From a virus, in IMG/VR virus record IMGVR_UViG_3300020427_000004, positions 1 to 39,131 of that record: a DNA stretch of 39,131 nucleotides; one strand, given 5' to 3'. The notes beneath the pieces were generated by a model, which saw nothing but the letters and a program-made list of their open reading frames with translations, made no database searches and was not told the DNA's origin. The translations under genes and the position numbers were made by a program. Below are positions 21,044-30,052 of this stretch, piece by piece; within the stretch, counting starts at the first letter, position 1; each line of letters starts with the position of its first letter.

Positions 21044-21129
21044 ATCAAAGTTTGTTAGCTATAAGACAACTTCATTTATTAATAGTATATTCCTTTAGGT
21101 CACTCACAGTGACCAGTGATAACTTTGAT
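21044..21129. promoter_or_regulatory. Nested inverted repeats (possible operator) in the 20965-21282 divergent region
   Basis: GGTCACT-CAC-AGTGACC is a perfect 7-bp inverted repeat at 21098-21114. Around it, ATCAAAGTT (21044-21052) and AACTTTGAT (21121-21129) form a perfect 9-bp inverted pair. A further TACC-ACA-GGTA hairpin lies near 21200. The 318-bp region separates the leftward unit from the structural operon and carries no gene. The only TATATTTG in it (20967) is on the plus strand without an RGTG partner. Confidence 0.6.
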
Positions 21130-21282
21130 ATTAAGGATATAATGATAAATTGTTAGATTAACATATTGATGGGTCTAGTGATATAAACCAGATATAGTAT
21201 ACCACAGGTACTATTTTAAATTGCTTACAATATTTAAGCTATTGTTGGGAATTTAAAATAACCCTCTAATACCTTTAACCTT

Positions 21283-21990
21283 ATGACAAAAATTAATACA
21301 TACCTTTTGGTGATAATAGGTATATTATTATTAATATTATCTTTCGAAACCTGTAATAGGGAAAAGGCAACCCCAGAAAATATTTATAATACCTACCAAA
21401 CAGATACATCTTATATTGATGAAAAATATTCTGGTATAGAAAAAAGGATTGATAAGATTATAAAAGACCTTAAAAAAACACCTCCTAAAGAAATATATTA
21501 CTATCAAACACCAAACCCAGAAAAAGTGGTAATTGAAAAAATACCAGACTCATTATTAGTATACATAGATAGTTTAGAAAACCTGGTAAAAATATCAGAT
21601 AAATATATTAAGAATTATCCAACAGCAGATAAATTAATAGATTTTGAACTTAATAAAAACCTATTAGATATAACATCATTAAATATTGAAGGTAATACCA
21701 AAAGGCAGAAATACCCTTTGGATTTAAATAAATTTAATTATTACTGGTACAATAATACCTTGAATTATGAGATCAGAGACAAACCTTATGTGGAGCCTAC
21801 TAAAAATATATGGAATCAGTTATATATTAATGGTGGCTTTGACCTATTAAATCAGGCTCCTAAAGCTGGTTTAGATTATTCATTACGTCTTAAAAGGTTT
21901 AGAATCCAAACTGAAGCTTCAACACTATTTTTACCAACCGGTGCTAAATTATATGGTGAAGTAACATTAGGGTACAGACTATTAAGATAA
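21283..21990 (+). CDS. Membrane-anchored protein with beta-rich C-terminus
   Basis: In this 235-residue protein, residues about 7-20 are a hydrophobic anchor followed by Cys24, which lacks a good lipobox. Residues 25-70 are charged and probably coiled coil, followed by an acidic helical middle. The last 60 residues alternate hydrophobic and polar residues in strands (INGGFDLLN, DYSLRLKRFRIQTEAS) and end YGEVTLGYRLLR, like the closing strand of an outer-membrane barrel. It is the first gene of the structural operon, 11 bp before TerL. Spanin-like or envelope-spanning roles are possible but unproven. Confidence 0.7.
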   Translation: MTKINTYLLVIIGILLLILSFETCNREKATPENIYNTYQTDTSYIDEKYSGIEKRIDKIIKDLKKTPPKEIYYYQTPNPEKVVIEKIPDSLLVYIDSLENLVKISDKYIKNYPTADKLIDFELNKNLLDITSLNIEGNTKRQKYPLDLNKFNYYWYNNTLNYEIRDKPYVEPTKNIWNQLYINGGFDLLNQAPKAGLDYSLRLKRFRIQTEASTLFLPTGAKLYGEVTLGYRLLR

Positions 21991-22001
21991 AAGGGATATA
22001 A

Positions 22002-23504
22002 ATGGCTAAGAAAGTAGAAGATAATCTAGATAGGCCTTTAACAACTAAAGAATTTGAGGAATTAAGAAAGGCTAAAATAGATCCTTTCTTTTTTTCTTTG
22101 TTTATATACGTTATACACCCGTTAAAGGGTAAGGTTAAATTCTTACTCTATGAATACCAAAAAAGGGTACTATACCACTTCTTAAACGATCAATTCAATA
22201 TAATCCTTAAGTTCAGACAAGCTGGGATTACAGAGTTGATATCCATGTACTGTTTATGGTTAGCAATGTTCCACCCTAATAAGAACATTGTAATTATATC
22301 AATTAAGGATAGGGTAGCTAAAAAGGTACTAAGGAAGATTAAGTACATGTACAAAAACCTACCAGATCACCTTAAAATTCCGGTAGTAAATGGGCGTACT
22401 GGTGAATATGGTACAGCTACAGATATGGAATTTTCCAATGGTTCCATAATATCATCAGTACCTACTACAGAAGACGCCGGTCGTTCAGAAGCTGTAACAT
22501 TATTAGTAATTGATGAAGCTGCAATAGTTAGATGGGCTAACCAAATATGGGCAGCGGCTTTTCCTACTTTATCAACGGGGGGTTCAGCTATAGTAAATTC
22601 TACCCCATATGGTATTGGTAATTGGTATCATAGCCAATGGGTAGATGCAGTGGCTAATGGTAATAATTTTAATGCTATACGTTTAAAATGGCATATGCAT
22701 CCCGAAAGGGATATTAATTGGTATACTAAGATGGCTAATTCCTTGGGTAAACGTAGAACAGCCCAGGAAATAGATGGTGACTTTTTAAGTTCTGGATTTA
22801 ATGTATTTGATTTAGATGATATTAAGGCTATTGAGGATTTATTAATTGAGCAAAGGGTAGTAGAGACAAGATTCAATGGTCAACTTAAAATATTTGAGAA
22901 GGCTAAGAAAGGTACATACTATTATATTGGGGCCGATATAGCTACGGGGAGATCACAAGATTACTCAGCCTTTAGTATAATGGATAGATTCGGTGATGAA
23001 GTAGCTTGTTTTAAAGGTAAAATATCTGTTGATAGATTTGCTGACCTCCTGGTTGAAATGGGTAAAAAATATAATAATGCTATTTTAGCCCCAGAAGGAA
23101 ATGATATAGGTTTAGCTGTAATTAGTTTAATACAAAAACAAAATTATAAAAACCTTTACTATAGTACTAAGATTTTAAGGAAAAAAGGAAAGAAAAGACC
23201 TGAAACTGAAGAAATACCAGGTTGGTTAACCACTAGTAAAAATAGGCCAGTGATTATAGATGAACTTGAACAGGATATAAGGAATGAGGATGTTTATATA
23301 AAAGACCCATATTTTGTTCAAGAAGCCTACACCTTTATTTATGATGCATCAAATAGGCCTGTTGCTTTAGGTAAGGGTAGGAAAGGAAAAGGTGATGAAG
23401 ACCCAGATGCACAAGTTTTCCATGATGATTCTATTATGGCTAAGGCTATAACCAACTTTATTAGAAAAGGTAAACATAAATCAATAATGGTAGCACCACA
23501 ATAA
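22002..23504 (+). CDS. terL: Terminase large subunit (TerL)
   Basis: The 500-residue DNA-packaging motor has an ATPase with a Walker A-like LKFRQAGITEL (69-79), Walker B LLVIDEAA (167-174) and a coupling motif around NSTPYG (199-204). The RNase H-like nuclease has acidic residues in IGADIATG (Asp312), APEGND (Glu365) and FHDDS (Asp475/476). It cuts concatemeric DNA and pumps it into proheads through the portal, whose gene starts 1 bp after this stop. The complete set of motifs makes the call firm. Confidence 0.95.
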   Translation: MAKKVEDNLDRPLTTKEFEELRKAKIDPFFFSLFIYVIHPLKGKVKFLLYEYQKRVLYHFLNDQFNIILKFRQAGITELISMYCLWLAMFHPNKNIVIISIKDRVAKKVLRKIKYMYKNLPDHLKIPVVNGRTGEYGTATDMEFSNGSIISSVPTTEDAGRSEAVTLLVIDEAAIVRWANQIWAAAFPTLSTGGSAIVNSTPYGIGNWYHSQWVDAVANGNNFNAIRLKWHMHPERDINWYTKMANSLGKRRTAQEIDGDFLSSGFNVFDLDDIKAIEDLLIEQRVVETRFNGQLKIFEKAKKGTYYYIGADIATGRSQDYSAFSIMDRFGDEVACFKGKISVDRFADLLVEMGKKYNNAILAPEGNDIGLAVISLIQKQNYKNLYYSTKILRKKGKKRPETEEIPGWLTTSKNRPVIIDELEQDIRNEDVYIKDPYFVQEAYTFIYDASNRPVALGKGRKGKGDEDPDAQVFHDDSIMAKAITNFIRKGKHKSIMVAPQ

Positions 23505-23505
23505 T

Positions 23506-24990
23506 ATGAAATTCAATTTATTTGGGAGTAAATTAAGAACACCCCGGGAAAAACCAATACCATCTAAGAGTAAACCAGAAGATGCTACTAAGGATAATAC
23601 TAAAGTAGCACCACCTGGTAGGATATCATCACCTAATGATGGTACTGATTTTAATAATATTTTTTATCAATTTAAAAATAAGAAAATATTAAGCCCTTTA
23701 AAGTACTTAGAATTAGTACCACATATAAGGTCAGCATACAAGGTCAATGAGGACCTTGGTTCTGTGTTATTTGATTTAGTTCAATTAACAAATACTGGCC
23801 ATAAAATATCTTTCGACCAGGATGTCAACCCAAAGTTAGCAGACAAGATGCGTGACCATTTAAAAGCAAGGTCAAAAGAATGGGGTTATGGCACAGCCGG
23901 TATGGAAGGTATTATAAATAAATGGATAGCCCAAATATGGGTAGGTGGAGCTTTATCATTTGAATCAGCACCTGACAGAAGATTAACAAAGGTTGAATCA
24001 GTTTTTATGGTTAACCCAGAAACTATCAGGTTTGGGCGTAATAATAAAGGTCAATATGAAACCTACCAAAAAGTAAATGGTTGGAAAAAACCAGGTGATG
24101 AATTAATTAAACTAAACACTAACACCTTTACCTATGTTGGTTTATGGGGCGATGAGGATTTACCATATGGAATACCCCCTTTAATTACTGCTTTAAGTTC
24201 TTTAGCAACTCAAGCTGACATGAAAACTAATATAAACCATATATTAAAACAATTAGGTTTATTGGGTTACTTAGAAGTTATGTTAGATAAACCTGACCAA
24301 TTAGCTAATGAAAGTGAAAGTAAATATAAAGATAGATTAAATGGGTTATTAATTGAGGCTAAGAAAAATACCAAAGCAGGTTTCTTGGATGGTGTAGTAG
24401 TTGGTTACCGAGAAGATCATGAATTTAACTTTAACTCAACTACTAAAAATCTTGCAGGTGTAAATGATGTATTCAACCTTAATGAAAATCAATTAGCTAA
24501 TGGTTTGAAAAGTCCAGCTGCATTCCTAGGTTTAGACCAAAAAGGTGGTGAAGGCCAACTAGGTATAGTATTTACCAAAATGTTATCCCAATTAAAAAAT
24601 GTACAACAAATATTATCATTTGGGTTAGCCAGGTTATACCAATTAGAACTTGATCTAGCGGGTTATAATTATAATGGTAATATTATGGTAGAGTTTAAAA
24701 CTTCTACTATATCTGATGATCTTAAACTATGGCAGGGTAGGGAAATTAAACAAAGGGTATTACATGCTTTATGGGTTGACCGTATTATTTCATCTGAGAA
24801 ATATGCTGAAGAGATGGATCAACAAAAACCCCATAAAGTTATTGAGCCACCAGAACCTGGTCAAACTGCAGGAGCTGATTCTGTTAAAAAAGAAGAAAGG
24901 GAAAAGAAAAAAGATGAATCAGATAGAAGATCAAGGGATAAATCAAACCCACAACCAAAAAGAAAAGATAGATCAACTAAAACCCGTTAA
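23506..24990 (+). CDS. Portal protein
   Basis: The 494-residue protein is placed directly between TerL and the protease-scaffold gene. Its core has the portal pattern: an early YKVNEDLGSVLFDLV helix (clip and stem entry), FMVNPETIRFGRN and FTYVGLWG strands, DEDLPYGIPPL, and a long helical stem region with an Asn/Gln-rich loop. The C-terminal 60 residues are a charged, Lys/Glu/Arg-rich disordered tail. It forms the dodecameric DNA channel of the head vertex. Confidence 0.88.
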   Translation: MKFNLFGSKLRTPREKPIPSKSKPEDATKDNTKVAPPGRISSPNDGTDFNNIFYQFKNKKILSPLKYLELVPHIRSAYKVNEDLGSVLFDLVQLTNTGHKISFDQDVNPKLADKMRDHLKARSKEWGYGTAGMEGIINKWIAQIWVGGALSFESAPDRRLTKVESVFMVNPETIRFGRNNKGQYETYQKVNGWKKPGDELIKLNTNTFTYVGLWGDEDLPYGIPPLITALSSLATQADMKTNINHILKQLGLLGYLEVMLDKPDQLANESESKYKDRLNGLLIEAKKNTKAGFLDGVVVGYREDHEFNFNSTTKNLAGVNDVFNLNENQLANGLKSPAAFLGLDQKGGEGQLGIVFTKMLSQLKNVQQILSFGLARLYQLELDLAGYNYNGNIMVEFKTSTISDDLKLWQGREIKQRVLHALWVDRIISSEKYAEEMDQQKPHKVIEPPEPGQTAGADSVKKEEREKKKDESDRRSRDKSNPQPKRKDRSTKTR

Positions 24991-24992
24991 AT

Positions 24993-26492
24993 ATGAAAAT
25001 AGATAAACAAAATTTAACTGGGGAAATAACCCTTAATGCTGGGCATTCAATAATAGTGGGGCATAAACCTATTGATGTACCTACAGAAAGCTTTAAAGAA
25101 AGGATAGAAAATAAACCAAATATAGATATACTTAGTTTTGGTTTATTTGAAACGGCTAGTCCTAATTATACTACCTATTATCCTGAAGTTACTGCTGATG
25201 ATTTAGACCCAAAAGAAGAGGAATTTATTTACCCAATATTTAGAATGCTTTCTGAAACAATAGTTTCTAAGGGTGCTCCAATTGATTTTTCAAAGAAAAA
25301 TGTACTAAAGAAATCAATGGGTATGTTATTAGGTCAAACTATAAATATTGATCATGAGTTTGCAGTTGGTAATGCTATTGGTGCAGTAAAAGAAGTATTT
25401 TGGCAAAAATCTTATAAAGATGGTGATATAGTAGTACCTGCTGGGATAAATGCTGTAATGATGATAGATGGTAAATCTAATCCCCGTATAGCTAGGGGTA
25501 TAAACATGAATCCACCTTCTATTCATTCTAATAGCGTAACTGTTAGATTCAAATGGGAACCCTCACATGAATTTGAGGATCAAAATGAATTTTATTGGAA
25601 AGTTGGTACTTACGATGAGGATGGTAAATTAATAAGATTGATAGTAACAGAAATAACCTCATACCATGAAACTTCTTTGGTATCACATGGGGCTGATGCC
25701 TTTGCCCAAAAAATTGGTGAAGATGGTAAGATAGTAAACCCCAAATATGCTAGTAAAGTATATAGCTTTGCTGTTGATAAACCTATAACAGGTATATTCC
25801 AATTAGATTATAAAAGCCAAAACTTAAATTTCATGGCTGATTCAATACCTGATAGTATTAATAATAACCATAATAAAAACAATAACCTTGAAAATATGGA
25901 TAAAATCTTAGATGAGTTAAACTCACAGTTTGGTTTTGAAGGTGACAAAAAACTTACCAAAGAAAATTTGGTATCTTCTTTAAAAACCAATTTTGACACT
26001 GTACAGGGCCAAAAAGATAAATTGGAAACCGAGGTACAAACACTTAAGGATGAAAAAGCTGATTTACAAAATAGCTTAGATGATTCTGAAAAAGAAGTTG
26101 AAAAACTTAAGGGTTATAAAGATCAGTCAGATAAAATTGACAAGCTTACTTCAGATGTAAGAGCAGAAGCACTTAAACATTATAAATTAGCTAAAGGTAA
26201 AGATGCAGATGAGGGTATCATTAACCTTATTAATACTGCTAACCTAGAAACTGCTAAATCATTACTTAATGATTACAGTAAAGAAAGTGATTCTAAATTT
26301 GCGGCTACATGTAACAAATGCGGTTCAGATGACGTAAGCCGGGCATCAGCTAAGACTACATCAAATACTGGTGGTGATGAAGGTGATGATACACCTGTAT
26401 CTGGTGGTAAGGATTCTGAAGTTAAGAAATCTCTTACCATGAAAAAAAGAAGAAAAAGCCGATTTTATTTAGGTGAATCTGATAATAATTAA
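24993..26492 (+). CDS. Prohead protease fused to scaffold
   Basis: In this 499-residue protein, residues about 50-265 resemble a head-maturation protease, with NIDHEF (His121), the IHSNSVTVRF strand (candidate Ser179/181) and a SYHETSLVSHGAD segment. A flexible Asn-rich linker (288-300) leads into a coiled-coil scaffold (about 303-390), an acidic helical region and a CNKCG element near residue 440. The last 60 residues are Gly/Asp and then Lys/Arg rich. In-frame Met302 follows the linker in an A-rich context, so a scaffold-only product is possible, as in lambda C/Nu3. It sits between portal and cement genes, as expected. Confidence 0.8.
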   Translation: MKIDKQNLTGEITLNAGHSIIVGHKPIDVPTESFKERIENKPNIDILSFGLFETASPNYTTYYPEVTADDLDPKEEEFIYPIFRMLSETIVSKGAPIDFSKKNVLKKSMGMLLGQTINIDHEFAVGNAIGAVKEVFWQKSYKDGDIVVPAGINAVMMIDGKSNPRIARGINMNPPSIHSNSVTVRFKWEPSHEFEDQNEFYWKVGTYDEDGKLIRLIVTEITSYHETSLVSHGADAFAQKIGEDGKIVNPKYASKVYSFAVDKPITGIFQLDYKSQNLNFMADSIPDSINNNHNKNNNLENMDKILDELNSQFGFEGDKKLTKENLVSSLKTNFDTVQGQKDKLETEVQTLKDEKADLQNSLDDSEKEVEKLKGYKDQSDKIDKLTSDVRAEALKHYKLAKGKDADEGIINLINTANLETAKSLLNDYSKESDSKFAATCNKCGSDDVSRASAKTTSNTGGDEGDDTPVSGGKDSEVKKSLTMKKRRKSRFYLGESDNN

Positions 26493-26518
26493 TACTAATC
26501 ATAAACTAGGATATAAAG

Positions 26519-26947
26519 ATGGCATTTGATCAATTCGGGGAAACTACTAAAACCCTATTATTAAAAACTCAATCCCATAAGCTTTCACATGCTTTTGATG
26601 TAGCAGCTGGGGCAGAAGTAAAAATTGGACAACCAGTTAAACTTAATACAACTGGTGATATTTTACCAGCAGCAGCTGGGGAATTAAGTAGAAACATCAT
26701 AGGATACGCTATACAAAATGGTAAGGCTAATGATACCGTAACAATTGTTATGAAAGCACATGTTATAATCTTCGCTAAACCTAATGCTGCTTTAGCTTCC
26801 GGGCCAGTTGCATACGGTGGTACTAATGATGAAGAAGAAGCATACATGTCTTTTCAGGCTGGGGCTACAGATACTGAAGATATTGTTGGTTGGGCTTTAG
26901 ATGCAGCCGGAGCTGGTGATGAGGAAATCAGAGTAGCATTATTATAA
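26519..26947 (+). CDS. Capsid decoration (cement) protein
   Basis: The 142-residue protein is Ala/Gly rich with a short-strand beta-barrel pattern (AGAEVKIGQPVKL, TVTIVMKAHVIIF) typical of small head-decoration proteins of the DUF2190 kind. It lies immediately before the major capsid gene, the usual place. It would stabilise the expanded shell. Confidence 0.75.
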   Translation: MAFDQFGETTKTLLLKTQSHKLSHAFDVAAGAEVKIGQPVKLNTTGDILPAAAGELSRNIIGYAIQNGKANDTVTIVMKAHVIIFAKPNAALASGPVAYGGTNDEEEAYMSFQAGATDTEDIVGWALDAAGAGDEEIRVALL

Positions 26948-26979
26948 AAACAAAGTATAACTATAATATAATTTAGACA

Positions 26980-28083
26980 ATGAACATTGATAAATATTTA
27001 GAATCACAGTTCAGTGGTAAGGTTAAAGGCCTTACCAAGTTGGCTGAGAATATCAGAACTGATAAGGAATCTCCTCAAGATGTTACATTTGATGAGGTAC
27101 TTAAAGAAAAATTTGATACTACATTAGAATCATTCTTGGATGATATAGGTATTGACCCAATGATAGATACTATCAGTAACATCATGTCAACTCCTGATGA
27201 TGATGTTAAATGGGTAGTACCAGAATTAATTAGGTCAGCAATAAGACTTGGTTTAAGAGATGCCCCAATTTGGCCAACTATAACTTCTTCTGAGCAAGAT
27301 ATCTCACAGAAATCCATTACAATGCCATATATAAATATGTCTGATGCCGCTCCTAGGAAAGTTAATGAAGGTGAAACTATCCCATTAGGGTCTATCAGTT
27401 ATGGGGATAAATCAGTTAAAGCCTTCAAGATTGGTAGGGGTATTAAAATTACATACGAAGTAAGACAGTATGTTTCACTTGACGTAATTTCTATATTTTT
27501 CCAGGATTTTGGTATTAAACTAGGACAATCCCTTGATACATTGGCTATAGATGTACTTATCAATGGTGATCAAGCAGATGGGTCTGCTTCAGCTCCTGTA
27601 ATTGGTGTAGGTACAGCTAATAGTAAAGAATACAAGGATTTACTTAAAGTTTGGATTAGAGCCGGTAGGTTGGGTAGAAATCTTACTACCTTGATTGGTG
27701 GGGAAGAAGCTGCCCTGGAAACACTCGATATGGATGAGTTCAAAAAGAGAGAGAGTGGTACTACTAAAGCCAACTTAAATCTTAGAACACCAGTTCCTCG
27801 TAATGCTGATTACTTTGTACATGGTAATGTACCAGCTGATCAAGAAATTATGTTAGACCCTAGATTTGCTTTAGTAAAATATAATGTTCAACCATTATTA
27901 ATTGAATCAGATAAGATTGTATCTAACCAAACCGAGGAATTTTATGCATCATTAACTTTAGGTTTCGGTAAATTATTTAGGGATGCGGCTGTGGTATTAG
28001 ATAAATCAGTAGCTTTTGCAGATAATGGTTTCCCAGCTTATATGGATAAAGACCCTTATCAAGACGTTAAAATTGAAGATTAA
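26980..28083 (+). CDS. Major capsid protein (HK97 fold)
   Basis: The 367-residue protein has a helical N-terminal delta-like part (about 1-55), then the E-loop/P-domain region with ITMPYINMSDAAPRKVNEGE and IGRGIKITYEVRQYV. The A-domain follows, with LDPRFALVKYNVQPLLIES near the C-terminus. Position after protease-scaffold and cement genes, and a strong terminator after the stop, fit a highly expressed coat protein. Confidence 0.88.
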   Translation: MNIDKYLESQFSGKVKGLTKLAENIRTDKESPQDVTFDEVLKEKFDTTLESFLDDIGIDPMIDTISNIMSTPDDDVKWVVPELIRSAIRLGLRDAPIWPTITSSEQDISQKSITMPYINMSDAAPRKVNEGETIPLGSISYGDKSVKAFKIGRGIKITYEVRQYVSLDVISIFFQDFGIKLGQSLDTLAIDVLINGDQADGSASAPVIGVGTANSKEYKDLLKVWIRAGRLGRNLTTLIGGEEAALETLDMDEFKKRESGTTKANLNLRTPVPRNADYFVHGNVPADQEIMLDPRFALVKYNVQPLLIESDKIVSNQTEEFYASLTLGFGKLFRDAAVVLDKSVAFADNGFPAYMDKDPYQDVKIED

Positions 28084-28101
28084 TTTTATATAGTTATACT
28101 T

Positions 28102-28140
28102 ATAAGCCATAGGAAAAATACTCTTATGGCTTATTTTGTT
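28102..28140 (+). terminator. Terminator after the major capsid gene
   Basis: A perfect 10-bp stem, ATAAGCCATA (28102-28111) with TATGGCTTAT (28125-28134), has a 13-nt loop, then TTTGTTTA. It probably raises capsid expression relative to the genes downstream. Confidence 0.85.
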
Positions 28141-28179
28141 TAACTACTATTATCATATAACTATTTAAAAAACATTATT

Positions 28180-28629
28180 ATGGCAAACGACAGATATTTT
28201 GCTTTAGGTAAAAAAGCTTCTTTATTTTATGACCCAAGTACGGGGTTAAAATTATTACCCGGTATGGCTGTTAAACAAACTGCTAAACTTAAGAGATCTA
28301 AAAAAATATCGGTGGCTTTAAAGGGAGGCCATTTAGAATATATCGATTCAGGTGAAAAAGAAAACTACAAAATTGTAAGTTTAGAAAATGAAACCAAAAA
28401 AGATGATTCTAAAAAAGAAAAAGAGGATGAACCAAAACCCGGGGAAGAAGGTTTTGATACCAAAGAACCTGAGGATGGTTGGGATAAAGATTCTTTAGAT
28501 AAACATTTAAAACCTCACTTATATAATCTTGCCATCCATTACGGTACAGAAGTAGAAGAGAAGGAATTAAAGAAATATTCTAAAGATGAATTAGTAGAAG
28601 AAATCCTTGATATACTTGAAGAAGAGTAA
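28180..28629 (+). CDS. Small virion-module protein with SAP/HeH-like C-terminus
   Basis: In this 149-residue protein, residues 1-65 are beta-rich (YFALGKKASLFYDPSTGLKLLPGM). A charged Lys/Glu linker follows, then a C-terminal helix-extended loop-helix (LKKYSKDELVEEILDIL) like those found in small phage head proteins. Function unknown. Confidence 0.68.
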   Translation: MANDRYFALGKKASLFYDPSTGLKLLPGMAVKQTAKLKRSKKISVALKGGHLEYIDSGEKENYKIVSLENETKKDDSKKEKEDEPKPGEEGFDTKEPEDGWDKDSLDKHLKPHLYNLAIHYGTEVEEKELKKYSKDELVEEILDILEEE

Positions 28630-28650
28630 TAATTAAAAAAAACCAATTCC

Positions 28651-29496
28651 ATGGCGAAACCAATAGCATACTTTGGTTATTCCAGGGAAGGTAAAACAAT
28701 TACTTTCAACAACCTATCTTACAATGCTCCCACCTCATTCAGGTGGGAGTTTGGTGATGGGACACCTGGAATAAACGAAAAAAATCCAGTAAAAACATTT
28801 AATGAAGATGGTTTTTACAAAATAAGTTTAATAGCTTCTAATGATGAAGGGGATTCTGAACCCTTATCTATCGTAATAAATATTAGTGATCAAAATACAT
28901 TAGGACAACCTATAATGGAATTGATAAATAATATATTACCACCAGTTATTAGCGATGATTCTAGTAATGATTCCCGATTAAATAGTATAAACTATTGGCA
29001 GAGTTATCTACAACCACTTGTAGAAGACCCAGTGCCAGTTAGTTTAGAAGATACACATAATGAAGCTAAGTGGCCTACATTAGTTAATAATTTAATTGCT
29101 AATTTAGTAGCTAGAGATTTAATTTTAAAAGGTTCTATGAAATTCCTAAGTCAAATAGGTGAAGGTACACAATCTTCTAATGATGAAAATATTAAAGCGC
29201 AAGTAAAATCTATAGAGACTGGGCCAGGTAAAACTGAATGGTATGAAAAAGGTTCTGGTAGAGCTTTAAGTGAACAAATGAAGGATTTAGCTAATGCCTA
29301 TAAAATAATGATGGGCGATGGGGGTATTTATGATGCTTTAATTAAAGACATATGTTTATTAGCTAATAGGGTAAGGATATTTTTACCAATATGCGAAAAC
29401 CCAAACAGTATATCACCAGGATTTGTAGTAACAAAAAATAACTGTAAAACTGGGCATAATGCTAATCCTTTTGGTATAACTAAAAGAATGATATAA
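28651..29496 (+). CDS. Virion protein with N-terminal PKD domain
   Basis: In this 281-residue protein, residues about 5-85 form a PKD/Ig-like beta sandwich, with the signature FRWEFGDGTPG, NPVKTFNEDGFYKISLIASN and a closing SIVINI strand. The C-terminal 190 residues are mainly helical and carry three Cys. It lies between head and neck genes, so it is probably a head or neck surface protein. PKD domains of phage virions are thought to bind glycans or to mediate protein contacts. The stop overlaps the next start (TAATG). Confidence 0.75.
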   Translation: MAKPIAYFGYSREGKTITFNNLSYNAPTSFRWEFGDGTPGINEKNPVKTFNEDGFYKISLIASNDEGDSEPLSIVINISDQNTLGQPIMELINNILPPVISDDSSNDSRLNSINYWQSYLQPLVEDPVPVSLEDTHNEAKWPTLVNNLIANLVARDLILKGSMKFLSQIGEGTQSSNDENIKAQVKSIETGPGKTEWYEKGSGRALSEQMKDLANAYKIMMGDGGIYDALIKDICLLANRVRIFLPICENPNSISPGFVVTKNNCKTGHNANPFGITKRMI

Positions 29497-30050
29497 TGGG
29501 ATACATGACACCAGAAGATTGGGCAGAATACCAAAAGGTTATGAATGAATGGCAAGAAGATGCCTTCCAACAAGAAATAATTTGGAAAAGAAACTATACA
29601 CAAGATAGTAAGACTGGGGAAGGTAATAATATTAGGTATATGCCTATAAGTCTAAGATGTTTAGTACAATATAATTATTTTAGATCATGGCCAGTTAATC
29701 AAACAGAAGATTCTGGGGAAATTGATAAAAATTCAATAGTTATATACCTAAATATTGAATACCTTAGGAATTTAGGATATGTTAACAAGGATAATCAATT
29801 TACATTTAATCCGGGTTATGATAGGTTTATATTAAATGGTTTAGAATATACTGCTTCTGGCGATACACATGTGGCACAAGCTTATGATAAACCTTTATTC
29901 ATGTTTATAGTTTTAAAAAGAGAGGAAATTAAAACTAGTGAAACAAAATACCCAGAAGATCAACCACAACCACAAGATTTATATGTAGAAGAATTTTATT
30001 GGTATGGGGGTTATATAGAAGAAAGTGATAACGGATATCTAGAAAATTAA
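29496..30050 (+). CDS. Putative head-tail connector/neck protein
   Basis: The 184-residue protein has a Trp/Glu-rich helical N-terminus ([13 protein letters not shown]) and then beta-type alternation. Assigned by position between head genes and fibre/completion genes; no signature motif is recognised. Confidence 0.5.
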   Translation: MGYMTPEDWAEYQKVMNEWQEDAFQQEIIWKRNYTQDSKTGEGNNIRYMPISLRCLVQYNYFRSWPVNQTEDSGEIDKNSIVIYLNIEYLRNLGYVNKDNQFTFNPGYDRFILNGLEYTASGDTHVAQAYDKPLFMFIVLKREEIKTSETKYPEDQPQPQDLYVEEFYWYGGYIEESDNGYLEN

Positions 30051-30052
30051 TT

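Noticed and set aside
24716-25006. Forward frame overlapping the portal 3' end
   Set aside because: The portal frame is clearly coding here; the alternative product is a Lys-rich shadow of its charged tail.
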